Source of the DNA: Hepsetus odoe
Lineage: Eukaryota; Chordata; Actinopteri; Characiformes; Hepsetidae
Direction: 5' to 3'
Assembly: GCA_017165825.1 (NCBI GenBank)
Contig: CM029367.1
Location: 15,752,810-15,816,809, forward strand
DNA: 64,000 bases
Positions 1-11,818 of this stretch are shown piece after piece (positions within the stretch are counted from its first letter, which is position 1; the number at the start of each line of letters is the position of its first letter). A program made the position numbers and the translations under genes. The notes beneath the pieces were generated by a model. The model saw only the letters and a program-made list of their open reading frames with translations, ran no database searches and was not told the DNA's origin.

Positions 1-345
1 AGAAGAAGAAGAAGAAGAAGAAGAAGAAGAAGAAGAGGGAGAGAGAGAGAAAGAGAAGAAGAGAAGGAGGAGAGAGCACGAGAGAGAGTGAGAGAGAGAG
101 AGAAAGAGAAGGAGGAGAGAGAGTGCGAGAGAGAAAGAGAGTGAGAGAGAGAGAGAGAGAGAAAGAGAAGGAGGAGAGAGAGAGAGAGGGGGAGAGAGAG
201 GGAGAGAGAGAGAAAGAGAGAGAGAAAGGGGAGGGGGAGAGAGAGAGGGAGAGAGAGGGAGAGAGAGGGAGCGAGAGAGAGAGAGAGGGAGAGAGAGGGG
301 GAGAGAGAGAGAGGGAGAGAGAGGGCGAGAGACAGAAAGAGAGGT
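1..345 (+). repeat. Long purine (GAA)n/(GA)n tract
   Basis: The tract opens with about 12 units of AGA, then runs as GA with occasional GG and AAAG, with only scattered pyrimidines over about 345 bases. The 74-residue Arg/Glu frame inside it (123-347) is a translation of the repeat, not a gene. The GAA start resembles the GAA-rich 3' tail of the RTE LINEs further on (62131-62143), so the window may begin just after a truncated LINE copy; that part is inference. Confidence 0.95.
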
Positions 346-2984
346 AGCAATTCTAAAACATATTAATTAGGAAACAATTAAAGTCTCAATTACAGGGAGT
401 GAGAAAGATATGAGATAGAGCGCTAAATGCGTATTAGTTTGGACAGGGAGCCCATTAGTATCATATTATTGCAGACCTAATAACATGATTGCCTTGTTAA
501 ACTACTTCTTAAGCCTTGTCGTTGCTAATGCAAATAAATTAGAAAGTCTGTTTGAGCTCATTTTACCCCATTTCGTATGTCCTCATAAACTCAGTTGGTG
601 TTGTTCTGCCATCAAACAAGCAACTTTTGGGGAAATCAGAACTGAATGCTTTGGTCACTCTTTTACAGGTGAATATAAACATCTACTGAATACAGCCAGT
701 GTTCCTGCTTACCAGATAAAGCACATTGTATTCACTGCTGTTGTTTAAAAAAAGGCATTCTGACTTTGATTTGTCACTTAGTTTAGTCCTCACTGCTGCA
801 ACTCATCACCAGGTAGAAAACGACATAAACGTACTCGCCTACTTGTTTTCTTTATCATCTCAGTGTTTTAGTGTAGACAGAATAACTGCTGAAAATGCTT
901 TGTATGGGAAACATTTTAACACAAAGAGGTGCTTTCCCTTTTAATGTGAACAAGGCCTGAGCTCAATGGAATGCATTATCTATTTTTTTTTCTTTTGCAG
1001 TATATGAAAGCTACTCATATCATGCATGTACATTTCCCACAAGTACCACATTTTAACATGCATTATGCAAAAATGCATTATGAGTAGTCTTTGAGCTGTT
1101 ATGATGTGTTTGTACAGCTTTATAGTGCTCTGTGCCTTGGGGCTACATTTGTGTATGTGTGCAGGGCAGAGAGAAAAAGAGAGAGACAAAGAAAGACAGA
1201 CAGGTTGAGTGGCTGAAGGGATTTTTCTATAAAACTCACTGTAACTCCCATATCCAGCAGCTGTCTAATGAAACACCACATATGGAGCAATGACCTGAGG
1301 GAAAACCAGACACACTCCACTCCACTGTGCTGTATTTATGAATATTTCCACCGTCGTTTGCTGTAGCAGTGTTTTTTCCGTTCCTCACCTCAGGATAGAG
1401 ACAGCAGCTGAGCAGTTCCAGTCAGATGAGGTCCATCCAGTGCTCCTTATGTGTTGCCATGATAAAATATGACAAGTACATTGTAGCCCAGAATGCAAGA
1501 TGAGGGCCCATGCTAGCAGACCCTGCATATGAGACTGAAGTAAATGGGTTGAAAGAGGAGATTTGTTCGCTGGGTGCTCACCTGCCTGAGCCTCCAGCCT
1601 ACAGCTCTCAACTGGGTCAACAGCAGTGGTCATGAACAATGTTTGTAGATGATAAATCTGTGCCAGCTCAGCACACGTAGTCACCTTTATATGTTACTTT
1701 AATGATACATGATTCTTATGTAGGGAACTGTGCCTTAAAAAAAAAACAACCAGAGTGTTTTGGTACAGGGACTGGACTGAAAATGCGAGCCAAAAACTGT
1801 GTCCATCAGGATGCTTGGAGAACTATTTCTCACCAAGATGGAAAGGAATAAGTGGTTGTTGAAGACTAAATAACTGAGGCTTTATGAAATAATCAGCCGT
1901 GCCTTGACCTTTACATCCCCTAAATATTTCAGATAAAGAAGTAAATTCAGCATTTAAAAATTCTTCAAATATATTTCACAATATATCTTCATTTTACTTT
2001 AAAATATAATTCCATCTAATACAAGTCCACTGGTTAGTTAGCTTGAATTCATTTTGAAAATGAAATATAACTTTTTGATTACTTTGTTACACAATTTCAT
2101 ATATCTGGTAAAATCTTGTTTAAAAAAAGGTCAGTCTTACTTACTGCACTGGGATTTTTGCCTAATAAAAGCATTTAAGTTTACATTTTAGTAAACTCTT
2201 TTTTTCTGCTAGAAGTAATATGAAATGCAAGAAATTACAGATCATGAAAAAGCCTAATATTTTCCATTATTCCATATATTTTGCTTCTCAGAATGTATGA
2301 AATCATTGAAATTATCTATTCTTAACTGTTAACTTTCACTTAATAAAAAAAATGTAATTAAAATAACTTACATTTTGAGTCTAAGTAATCTTACAATGTT
2401 ATCCAAAGACTTTCATGATGAGAACTATTAGATACTTTAATTAGATGCTTGCTTCTTGCCAAGATTTTTTTATTTTTTTGTCATGGTAAGCTCTTTAATG
2501 CAAACATCCTGGTTAAAAGGGCTTGTGTAGATGTGTGTGTTCATCTTTGAATATGCCTGTGATCATCAGTGTGTGCTGCTGAAATGAACTGTAATGTTTC
2601 TTTGTTGCTGGAATGTGTCTGTTATCCACTTAAAAGAGGTCAATGCGTGAACAATCAAGTTGGATGATTAACCTTTATTTCTGATTTATTTTTGCTTTAC
2701 TGTGCTGAGCCTCTGTACCTTGGGGTGGTTAAGCAGAGAGTGAAGCATTTGCATTGACTCATGGGTGTATGTGTGTTTCACCTCTCAGACAACTCCTGGC
2801 TTAATGGCAGGTGTTGGCTTGCTGGCTGACGGTTCCGATCCTAACAGCGGCTCTTTAAGCAGTTCACAGACTGCGTGGGAGGTTCATTTGACTAATGCCA
2901 CTTATTTCACTTTCAAAACAGGACACGCAGCCTATGGAACGGTGCACTGCCGCTCTGCTTATGTTCAGTTAATGGTGTCATTGT
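346..2984. other. Non-coding stretch, no recognised feature
   Basis: AT-rich DNA with short random frames only. I see no splice-bounded exon, RNA gene or recognisable transposon. The interval 2765-2960 has somewhat higher GC and few simple repeats and could be conserved non-coding DNA, but one sequence cannot show that. Confidence 0.5.
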
Positions 2985-2998
2985 GTGTGAGTGTGTAG

Positions 2999-3000
<2 letters not shown>

Positions 3001-3054
<54 letters not shown>
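3001..3054 (+). repeat. (TG)n microsatellite
   Basis: About 27 uninterrupted GT units, preceded by interrupted GT from about 2982. Confidence 0.97.
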
Positions 3055-3057
<3 letters not shown>

Positions 3058-3162
3058 TTGCCTGAGGATTCCACAGTTCTGCAGACTAATGGGAGGCCAG
3101 TGGTGCTCTGTTGAGCATCGCAGTGGGACTGGTGGGTGTTTCATGCTTTACAATAATGATGG

Positions 3163-3166
<4 letters not shown>

Positions 3167-3197
<31 letters not shown>
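3167..3197 (+). repeat. (TG)n microsatellite
   Basis: About 15 GT units, 110 bases beyond the preceding TG tract. No gene in the surrounding 3055-4050. Confidence 0.95.
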
Positions 3198-3199
<2 letters not shown>

Positions 3200-4049
3200 C
3201 TGAGCTTCTGGATTCATGTTTGAGGTGTTCTTTACATAGAAAGCATGACCTGCTGGATGGATAGTGCTTTGTTTATGTTTATGGTTAAGCAAGACCAAAG
3301 CACATCCTGTAGCTCAGTGTGTGCACAGTGGGAAAGCACTAGAGCCTGAGTAGAAATAGAAAAAAAAGAAAGAAAATCACACAAACAGAAAATACTTTGA
3401 ATAGCTTTAATAGTTATTGACTCAAGTGTGCGGTAAAATTTTCTTCAGTTCCGTGTGCAATTATAAAGTAAATGAAGGGTCGGCCAGTTTGCAGCCCCCC
3501 GAGCTGGCTGTTTATTAAAAGCATGAATGATTCTTATTGGGAAAGTGTCAGCAGCACCCAGCAGAAGAGCTTTTATCTTCTCCACTGTGACTTATGTGCT
3601 TTTCCCCAACTTCTCATTCTCTCATTAAGCCATTCCTGCTCACTTTCTTTCTTAGTCTATCTGTGTGTGCATGCATGTGTCTGTATTTTTTGTAATGTTT
3701 CAAGTGTTTCCTGCTGTGTTAAAACATCAGCTTTTAGCACTTGGTGTAGCTTTTGTGTGTCATCTCTTTGTATTATGGTAACATTATTTCTTTATTGTCT
3801 TTCTGACTATATAAAAGCATGAAGCTAAGCACAGATCCTAAATGCTGCAAAAGGTCTACTTGTAGTTTGATGAAAGAGCCAAGGTAAACGGCTCACAAGG
3901 AGGTGAAAAGACTACTCGATTAGTTGAGTCATAAAATCACTAATCCATGCTGGATGCAGCAGTCAACCTGTGCCAGAAGTATATAGGTGGAAAAAACAGT
4001 AGGGTACAAGAAGGAGGGAAGAAAAGATATCAGATTTTCTGTTGAAAAA

Positions 4050-4285
4050 CTGCTGGAAAAGCACCCTAGGCAGGATGCCAGTCCATCGCACAGTAGACAC
4101 AAAGAAAACACAATATAACACACACACACACACACACAGTACCTCAGTTTAGTTTGTCCAATTCACCTGACACATTATGTGAACTGAGGGAGGAAACTGG
4201 AGATTCCTGGAAACCCACACAGGCACAAGAGAGAACACACTCCACACAGAAAGAACCCAGTCCACCCCAGCAGGGATTTCGTGTG
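4050..4285 (-). mobile_element. L2-type LINE 3' fragment, split by a CA tract
   Basis: The plus strand reads the antisense of a typical fish L2 3' region: a 'gatgccagtccatcgca' block at 4074, then GGAGGAAACTGG, AACCCACACAGGCA and CTCCACACAGAAAG near 4190-4252. A pure CA tract (4118-4138) sits where L2 tails often carry CA. It is a strongly 5'-truncated relic with no reading frame. The family call rests on these recurring blocks, which also occur at 6479, 26865 and 45980. Confidence 0.7.
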
Positions 4286-6475
4286 GCATGTCCACAAATA
4301 TTGGAGTAGTGGTGGATTAGATAAATAGATTATTCTTACTTCATTGAGTAGACTTCACTCACACTCTGAAAGGATCATTGTGTGCAGAGAGGATAGATGC
4401 GTCCATATAGTAAGATCCAGTTCTGCATGAGAAGTGAGATTCTGTGAGCTCTGTTGATGTTAGTAGTGCAGTTAACGTAGACACTGAGCACTTTTGAAAA
4501 CAATGTTGCCCAGGCTGAAGCTTACTGCAATACAATGCATATAACTTTGGAATGACTTTGTGGGCAGTATAAATCTCAACTGCATCAAGTGCAGATAGAC
4601 CCTATAAACAAACAGTTGCTTTTCTCTGATCTCTGATAGACACCTTTGTTCATTTTTTGAGTGATTAGCCAACTGGTAAAAATGAAGAGCAGTTTAACCT
4701 CTAGCTCTTACAGCTTATGTTGGAGTTTAATTACCTTCTCCATTAATGATGCTGTAATGTGTTTTTGTTAAATGTGAATTTGGATGTCCAGGCAAGTCTG
4801 CTATGTTTCTGTCAACCTTGCTCCATGGTGTTAGATTAGATGTGCTTTGTTGTGTCTGTATAACCCAGCACGACTCTTCACTGTGCAGCAGCTGCATCTG
4901 CAAAGAGCAATGACGTGGCTGAGTTGCATTTAATACTGGCACCCAAAAAACAGCGGTGATAATGAGATTACTGTGTGAGTAACCGCCTGTGAATATACCG
5001 AGTACACTCCTTTAGTGACTTAGAAGCATGATTATAAAGCCTTCTGGTGGTTAGGAAGCCGGGTGAGAAAGGACAACAAATGAGAAGCGAATCAGCAACC
5101 ATCAGCGAGCAATGCAAGCCTGATTTGCAGAACAATGGAAAGCAGAATGGAAAGTTACTTTTCAACATGTGAACCTCAGAGACGCAAATAAGATTTCTTT
5201 CTTTCTTCCTTTTTTTTTTTTTTGATTTTGTTTTTGCTCTCCCAAGAGGTAAAGAAGACAAGAAATTGTCTGATAATCATGTGATTCAGTACAAAAACAT
5301 CTCCCATAACATTAATTCACAGTCTTTTATGGGAGAGAGTGGCAACAGGAAATTCCAGTGATTGATTCGTCCTAATGTCATGTGTGCTGGAGTGTATCCT
5401 GATTACACATAATAGTCCATTATGCCTGCTCACTAACTGATTTCACCTCCAGGTCTTTTGCTATTCTGGGTGTATGATTCTAGATATCAGCACTGAAATT
5501 CAGGAGGTTGTGGGTGTGAGTTAGGGGGTTAGCTAACACAATGGCCAACATTACCGCCTGACGCACACACTATGGGTCCAAATGAATGAGAGTGAATGGA
5601 GCTTCAGGATTGGGGTGTGTTTGACTGTGTCGGTGTGTGTAACTATAATGCTAGTGTGTGTTTAAAGAGGAGAGGCAGAAAAGATATTGCTTCACATCTG
5701 TCGAATAATTCATGTAAGGAAACAACAAAGTGTTGACATCTGCCTGCCGATGCAATTCACAATTTGAGCTCATCTTCGTGAGCTTGGTTTGCATGCCCCC
5801 CCACTATACCCCACCTGAGCAGATCACAACATCAGGCTGTGATTGATATTCAGGCCATGGCACCTCTTACTGCCAAAATTGCATGTCTAAACAAAAAATG
5901 CAAGCTATTGAAATTCAGACTCAGTCCTGGCCTACTTTTGGCTCATATACATTTATATAGTTGCGGGGAGGGAGGGAGGCAAGCACTCACGCACAGGGAC
6001 TTTAGATATTATCTCATAAGTAACTGTGTGCCAGGCAGAACATCTTCTGTTCTTTTAAAGCACGCTGTGCAGGGTATATTGAGGGACAGTGCCAGAGACA
6101 GGCAATCGAGATAATAAATTCTCCCCTGTAATCAGCAATTTGTTTGCGAGGGCTTGGCAGAAGCTCTAGTGGTAAGGAGGGTTTTTAATACAAATCAAAA
6201 GATAAAAAGGCACTTTTACTGAGAAGGTTCTTTTTTTTCTCCAAAATGAGAAAGTAATGGTGGTGAGTGGGTATAAGAAGGGGAAAAAATTCCTTTTTGT
6301 TATCTGTGATAAATTGCACAGGTGGGTATCCTCAAGCGTGCAGATATCTGTCCTGAAATTGTCAATGGTATCTGATTTCAGAGCCAAGATTATATTGGAG
6401 TGTGCCAGAAACACTATTGAGGGTTATAAATGGATCTTTTTCATGTGCTTAAACATCTATCCCTTCTCTGAGCTA
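4286..6475. other. Non-coding stretch, no recognised feature
   Basis: No recognisable gene or mobile element. There is a T-rich run at 5210-5223. The 5740-5900 part contains a TGATTGAT motif and no simple repeats, which would fit conserved non-coding DNA but does not prove it. Confidence 0.5.
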
Positions 6476-6478
6476 CAT

Positions 6479-6650
6479 ATCCTAATCAGGGTCGCTGTAG
6501 CCCTTCCCAGTTCTCATTAGACAATAGATGGGGAAACACCCTGGACAGATTGCCAGTCCATCCCAGGGCAGACAAATAGTCATATACATCTAGGAGGAAA
6601 ATTAGCTCTCCAATGAACCTGAAGTTTGGACTGTGGGAGGAAGGTAATGT
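6479..6650 (-). mobile_element. L2-type LINE 3' fragment
   Basis: Antisense L2 blocks: 'caccctggacagattgccag' at 6537, 'tccatcccagggcagac', then 'ggactgtgggaggaag' near 6629-6644. The first block is the same segment that forms the 3' half of the tRNA-SINEs in this window (for example 13408-13430), linking those SINEs to an L2-type partner. Truncated and non-coding. Confidence 0.7.
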
Positions 6651-7011
6651 TTTACTTCTCCACTGATAATACGGGCAAAACTTATGATGCCTGATGCTGT
6701 GTTTCCAGTACTGGGTGTCATCACATGGGAGATGACAGCAATGCTCCTGTGTGATTAGCAATATTGAATTTAATCATATTTATGTGATTTAGCTTTACAT
6801 TATCAGAAAACCAGGGCCAGTGCCTCCATATAGGCAAATTACAGTGTCTACTCATATAGCACAATGTACCAAATTACTCAGTCACATATGAAAAACTTTG
6901 TCCAGTGATAGCTTAACATCTGTAACTGATACACCTCTTAATGTGAAGCGGCAAGGACTTTGAAAGAGATTCAAATGTTGTTTGACAATATACCTGAACT
7001 AAAATCAGATA

Positions 7012-7563
7012 CAGTGGAACCTTGACTTACGAGTGTCCCAACTAACGTGTTTTTCGAGCTGTCTCTCACCTGTTTTTTGCTTTGAGTTGAGAGCTAAAAT
7101 TCGGGTTACAAGCCAGCTTCCAATACCCATCGCTAGTTGGCAGAGTTAGCGCCGCAACATCCACCCAGCATCCCGTGTCTCACTCATTCACTTTAAGCAG
7201 TTAGCTCGCAGTGGAAGCTTCAGTGTTGAACACTTTGTTTTTCTAACCATGTGTCTAAAGAAAGTGAGTGCGAAGGACAGTGCTGAGAAGAAGAAGCGGA
7301 TGATGTGCATTGAATTAAAGAAAGAAATTATCAAAAAACATGACCAAGGCGTGCATGTAGTCGACTTGGAGAAGCAGTAGGAGTGAAGCACTTCTACAAT
7401 CTGCACCTGAAACAGACATTGGATAGGTTTTTATTGAAAACCCCGCCCATGAAAGTGAGGAAAGTGTGGCAAAAGGGGCAAAAATCAGAATACGATGAAT
7501 ACGATTCAGTTATTCAGTTCAGCCTTTCTTTAAGAATTAAACTTGTAAGTCAAGACACCACAG
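7012..7563 (+). mobile_element. Tigger/pogo DNA transposon, internally deleted
   Basis: A 552-bp element between TA dinucleotides (7010-7011 and 7564-7565). The left end CAGTGGAACCTTGACTTAC matches the reverse complement of the right end around a shared TTGACTTAC core, the termini seen in Tigger-type elements. Inside, the first 43 codons of a pogo-type transposase are directly followed by sequence resembling its far C-terminal end, so nearly all of the gene, including the catalytic core, is missing. It cannot move itself but could once have been mobilised by an intact relative. Confidence 0.85.
7249..7380 (+). pseudogene. Tigger/pogo transposase N-terminal remnant
   Basis: From the ATG at 7249 a 43-codon frame reads MCLKKVSAKDSAEKKKRMM and continues with a LKKEIIKKHDQGVHVVDL helix. 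This is the characteristic start of Tigger transposases, which enter a CENP-B-like helix-turn-helix DNA-binding domain. A TAG at 7378 ends it before the first domain is complete. The next part of the element (7383-7560) encodes TLDRFL in another frame, resembling the acidic C-terminal tail of the family. The DDE catalytic domain expected between them is absent. The call rests on N-terminal motif recognition. Confidence 0.8.
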
Positions 7564-7565
7564 TA

Positions 7566-8522
7566 TATCCCAATATCACAAGAATTTTGTAGGAGGCTAA
7601 AATCTGACCAATTTCCTAATCCAACCATCTGAGGGGAGAAGTGCTGAATGTGCATTAAAGTGTAGCACAATACATTAATAAGCCTGTAAAAAAATCACAC
7701 CTACCAAGCCTGCTCAGAGATTTTCTCCTTTAATTACATGATTACACTTTAGATATTCATATAGCTTCACTTTTTTGGACTGTATTTGACTTTAGCTATA
7801 TTTCTGCACTCGTGATGAAAGATAATCACAGATCTTTCAGGGTATTGTGTCCACTACTTGTCTCTGCATATTTGCATATGTCACTGAATGCAAAAGCTGT
7901 AGAATAGATTTTATTCTCTGATAGAAAAACAGAGAATTGTCTTTTGTGTGGCATTCCCTGTTGGTTATGATGTTGCAAATCTGTCCTGCAGCAAAATCAT
8001 GTTTTTGGTATAACAGCACAATGGTATGCACCAGTCAAGCAGTCAAACATATGAGCCCCATTTGGTTTCGTCATTCTCCATTTGCTTAATAGTTTTTAAT
8101 GTTTTTGTTGCTGTCTGTGACTTTGCATCTGTGGTGTTCTTTTGTAGGAATTTCCCCTAAAAATTCTAACAATTTAGGTGTGTATGTTAATTTTGAATAG
8201 ATATTTTATTTATGAATGTGGAAGTTTATAAAAACTTGTCAGAAATATCATGACATTTGCTATAGAGACCTTGTAAAAGGATTGAAGTGTATAAGACTTG
8301 TTCAGGAAAAAAAAGACTCTCGAGTGTGTAACTAACGCAAAGCCTTGAGTTCAGTGGGCTCCCCTGTGTGCGCTCAGTGGCCGGTTCAGGCATGAGCAGC
8401 CAGTCGTATCTCTGTGTGAGGAGACAGAGCTGGAAATTGCTTGGCAGCCAGGATGCCCAAGTGAGCTGCTCACATTCTGAGCACAGCTGGTGTAAGGGCT
8501 CCCTAGCCCATGTCACAAGAGG

Positions 8523-8524
<2 letters not shown>
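7566..8524. other. Non-coding stretch, no recognised feature
   Basis: AT-rich to about 8220, then a GC-richer, repeat-free part at 8330-8520. No exon or RNA gene recognised. Confidence 0.5.

Positions 8525-8594
<70 letters not shown>
8525..8594 (+). repeat. (TG)35 microsatellite
   Basis: Seventy bases of perfect TG. Its inverted partner, a CA tract, lies 160 bases downstream. Confidence 0.98.
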
Positions 8595-8596
<2 letters not shown>

Positions 8597-8750
8597 CGGT
8601 GAAGGTCGGCCAGCAGCATGCATGACTAGTCGTGATGAGCTAATGATGCTGATGGTGGTGAATGAGGCTCCACTCAGGATGAGCCTGCCGCTGTGTGTCA
8701 CCCCTTATCACTCACATCTCATAGCAACTGCACATATACGTACACAGACC

Positions 8751-8753
<3 letters not shown>

Positions 8754-8818
<65 letters not shown>
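8754..8818 (+). repeat. (CA)n microsatellite
   Basis: Sixty-five bases of perfect AC, opposite in orientation to the TG tracts on both sides. Confidence 0.98.
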
Positions 8819-8819
<1 letters not shown>

Positions 8820-8901
8820 CCAAAATCTCCCATTCAATTGCTCAACTTAGTCTGTTTCTCCCTAGTTAAACCAGTCACTGACTGTCTTGTGTGTTTGCCA
8901 G

Positions 8902-8908
<7 letters not shown>

Positions 8909-8947
<39 letters not shown>
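8909..8947 (+). repeat. (TG)n microsatellite
   Basis: About 19 perfect GT units, third member of the TG-CA-TG cluster. Confidence 0.97.
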
Positions 8948-8949
<2 letters not shown>

Positions 8950-9122
8950 ATGCAGATATAGCACCAAATAACAAAAGAGTATGCTATAAAAGGATAATAG
9001 AAGGTTATTTACATAGTCTAGCCTCTGTCATAACAAACACTCAAAGATTTAAGAAATGGTAATTATAGAGGGAAGAAAAAAACATGTTCATGACTTTAAC
9101 GTGTTTCAATGTAAGGAGATTT

Positions 9123-9366
9123 GTCAGTCAGTCAGTCATTTTCTGCCGCTTGTCCCAAGTGGGGTCACGGGGGAGTGTTGGAGTCCATCCCAGCTCACAC
9201 AGGGCGAAGGACGGGGGACACCCTGGACAGGTCGCCAGTCCATTGCAGGGAGGAGCGTGGCGGGGACGGCACCTTGCTCAAGGGTACCTCAGGGCAACCT
9301 ATTGGGAAGGGGTTCGAACCCCCGATCCTCCGGCCAACACCCTAACCACTAGGCCACCACTGCCCC
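9123..9366 (-). mobile_element. tRNA-derived SINE, L2-tail family (copy A)
   Basis: On the minus strand the element opens GGGGCAGTGGTGGCCTAGTG (pol III box A) and has GGTTCGAAC (box B) about 40 bases later, then an L2-like 3' half with CGACCTGTCCAGGG, and ends in four TGAC units. It is bounded by a 12-bp duplication, GTAAGGAGATTT at 9111-9122 and GTAAGCAGATTT at 9367-9378, with one mismatch. The frames of 74-99 residues across it are artefacts. Its 3' flank (9073-9122) recurs downstream of the SINE at 13699, see findings. Confidence 0.93.
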
Positions 9367-9395
9367 GTAAGCAGATTTGGTAAGATTTTATTACC

Positions 9396-9490
9396 AACCC
9401 CCTTAACCCCAAACTCCAGTCTAACCCTAAACCTATCCATAATCATAAGCCAAAACTTAAATATAACCCTAATTTCTACCCTATAAATAA
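9396..9490 (+). repeat. Degenerate CCCTAA-like tract
   Basis: Loose runs of AACCCTAA-like units (CTTAACCCCAAAC, CTAACCCTAAACC, ATAACCCTAAT) separated by variant units. It resembles decayed interstitial telomeric or subtelomeric-type repeat, but only two units match the telomere hexamer well. Confidence 0.45.
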
Positions 9491-9989
9491 CATTAATGCC
9501 TTTGACTGTATTGACTAAATTTCATCAGATTACATTCAAAATGTCCAGTTGATTTGTTTTTAGATAAACTGTAGGGTAACTTTAAAAAAACGTGATGGAG
9601 AATTTGTTTCAGTAATTTTGGCCCCTTTCTGTGGGTTCACCTACTTTTTATGTAAATATTCATCCTGTTTTATAAACCACTCATATAATGCAGAAAGGTT
9701 ACACCAAAAAGAAATTGCAGCAAAAAATGTGGCATTATGCCACAAATGCACTCATATTTAACTAAACAGTTAAATGGACATGGGGACATTTATGAGATAT
9801 GACTATAGGACACTCTATTACAATTAGCAGTTGTACGTATCATTTGAATTTTATTCCTTAGCTGTTGGCTACATTAGCATTTATGTTGAATGTTTTCCTT
9901 AAAAAGTCTAGATTACAGTCTAGATTTAACGGCTACATGGTTGAAAACGCATTTATAGATTGTTTTACAGTTTGGCCTCTTTCTACTGA

Positions 9990-10245
9990 TGCATAAAGCT
10001 AAGATCTGATCACGATCAGATTCCGAGTCACTCTGTTGAGATAATACATCCTGGTTCTGGATCTTATCCCCGATCCCAACCCCTCGCTCAACGCATTGTC
10101 TGCTTTAACCCTCCCACTTCAGATCTGGAAGGCCTTGTTAATGAATTGATTGTTGGGATAAGGTGTTTTGAAGCAGGAAAACACTAATGTACAGAACATC
10201 AGAAGTCCAGAACTAAGATTGGGAACCATTGATCTGAAATCATTA
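9990..10245 (+). repeat. Unclassified interspersed repeat, diverged
   Basis: The pattern of AATGAATTGATTG, a GTGTTTTGAAGCAGGAAAAC block and a terminal GATTGGGAACCATTGAT resembles a very common fish repeat ending in 'gaccactg', probably a non-autonomous DNA transposon. No terminal repeats or target duplication were confirmed, so class and borders are uncertain. Confidence 0.35.
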
Positions 10246-11265
10246 CACTCTCTGGTCATGCAAACTAAACATTTATAGATTGATACTTATTTACACTGTC
10301 TACATTTTCTTTACCAGTCACAGAGACACTCATATCCCAGTGGCTGTTTTTTTTTTCTATCTATAATTACCATTTCTTAAATCTTTGAGTCTTTGGCTGA
10401 GTAACAAAATGGATTTTAGATCAGTCCTTGTATTCACCAAGCAGATCGGAGTAGGGCTGATCGTAGATCTGACACTAACTGCATTTATGGTCACTGGGGT
10501 CATAAACTATCAGCCCTCTTGCTCCTGAAGTAGTATTGATGTAAATTGATCCAAGGTCAGGCTTATTTTTTCAAAGGAGATAAACATAGACCAACCAGTA
10601 AAGCAATGGTGCAGAGGAAGCACAATGGCTGGTAAATTAGCTGAAGACTGTATGTGTGCATGTGTGTGTGTGTGTGTGTGTGGCAGGACACGATCTAATT
10701 TGTTGATGCTTTATTCCCTTTTATACGGCCAGCTAACACTAGTGGGCTTAGCTAGGTTTAACAACAAAGAATAGCTTGAGGTACCCTGATGCCGTCATCT
10801 GCCCACTGCATTCATTCTCTACATCCTCCTGTATCTTCTTCTTAGTGCACTAGACTAATTCTCTCAATCTATCTCTCCAACCTTACCTGTTTTGTTCCAT
10901 CCCAGCCCCATTCTCTCCCTTTTCCCTCATTGGAGAGATTTATGATGTAGGGGTTTTACTGCCCTGGACTAGAAGAGCTATGGCTGATCTTTTTTTGTCT
11001 TAAAGGTCACTAGGTTGCTGTGATAAAAGAAAAAAAATTATACAAGTGAGTGCACTCTGCTATCCTCTCCTTCAGGTCACCCCTGTAAGAACTCTTTGTA
11101 GATTTACAGACTCCTGCTCCTGACTGTCCAGCCACACAAATGATTAAAAGATTTAGTGGCTGCGTCCAACCTGAGGAGAGACTTGGAGAGACTGTCTGCT
11201 GGTGAGTGAAATACACCAACATAAGGGGTTGAGCATATCCAAATCTCTGGGGAGGGGGGTAGAAT

Positions 11266-11287
11266 AGGTAGGTAGGTAGGTAGGTAG
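11266..11287 (+). repeat. (TAGG)n microsatellite
   Basis: About five perfect TAGG units. Confidence 0.9.
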
Positions 11288-11514
11288 GCAGTGGGCAAGG
11301 GGGTATGGGTAATCATTTTTAAACATAAAACAATAAAAATTCCATTTTACTCTTTTATAACAATATTTTTGAAAATGTATGAAATAACTATATACAACAA
11401 TGTATAATAAATTAATGGCAGCTTTGCACTTGCACCCTGTTTTCTACAGAAAACACCTGGAAGCTACTCTCATAACATTTCTGCTGGATAGAAGCCATAA
11501 TAGATAAAAATCCG

Positions 11515-11600
11515 AATCACAAAACTTTATTGATCTCCAAGGAAATTGCAAGGGAGTTACAACTGCACAATTTTATACACAAAGCACAATGTAAAATAAA
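11515..11600. mobile_element. Possible LINE 3'-tail fragment
   Basis: ACTTTATTGATCTCCAAGG followed by AATTGCAAGGGAGTTAC resembles the 'tttattgatcccc...ggaaattgcaa' block found at the ends of abundant fish retroposons. It is short and non-coding; a related block may lie at the end of the window (63560-64000). Confidence 0.4.
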
Positions 11601-11818
11601 TAAAATAAATAAAATCTCAAAGAAACTAATATAAAGCAATACCATAAAATGCTCTCTACTATATAAACTCATATACAAACTATATATCTATTCACTATGT
11701 GGACTAGTACTACATACAATGTAAACTTCTAAAAAGACACTAATCACTAATCTAATCACTATTTTTCATGGGTAAGGGAACAATTACTTATAATTAAGGG
11801 AACTATATTTCCCTTATA

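Noticed and set aside
123..347. 74-residue Arg/Glu-rich reading frame
   Set aside because: Translation of a GA/GAA simple repeat.
8526..9062. 178-residue frame rich in Cys-Val and Thr-His
   Set aside because: Consists of three TG/CA tracts read through; no domain or splice context.
9056..9383. Overlapping frames of 74-99 residues, similar to frames at 13231-13506 and 49637-50036
   Set aside because: They resemble each other only because each crosses a copy of the same tRNA-SINE.
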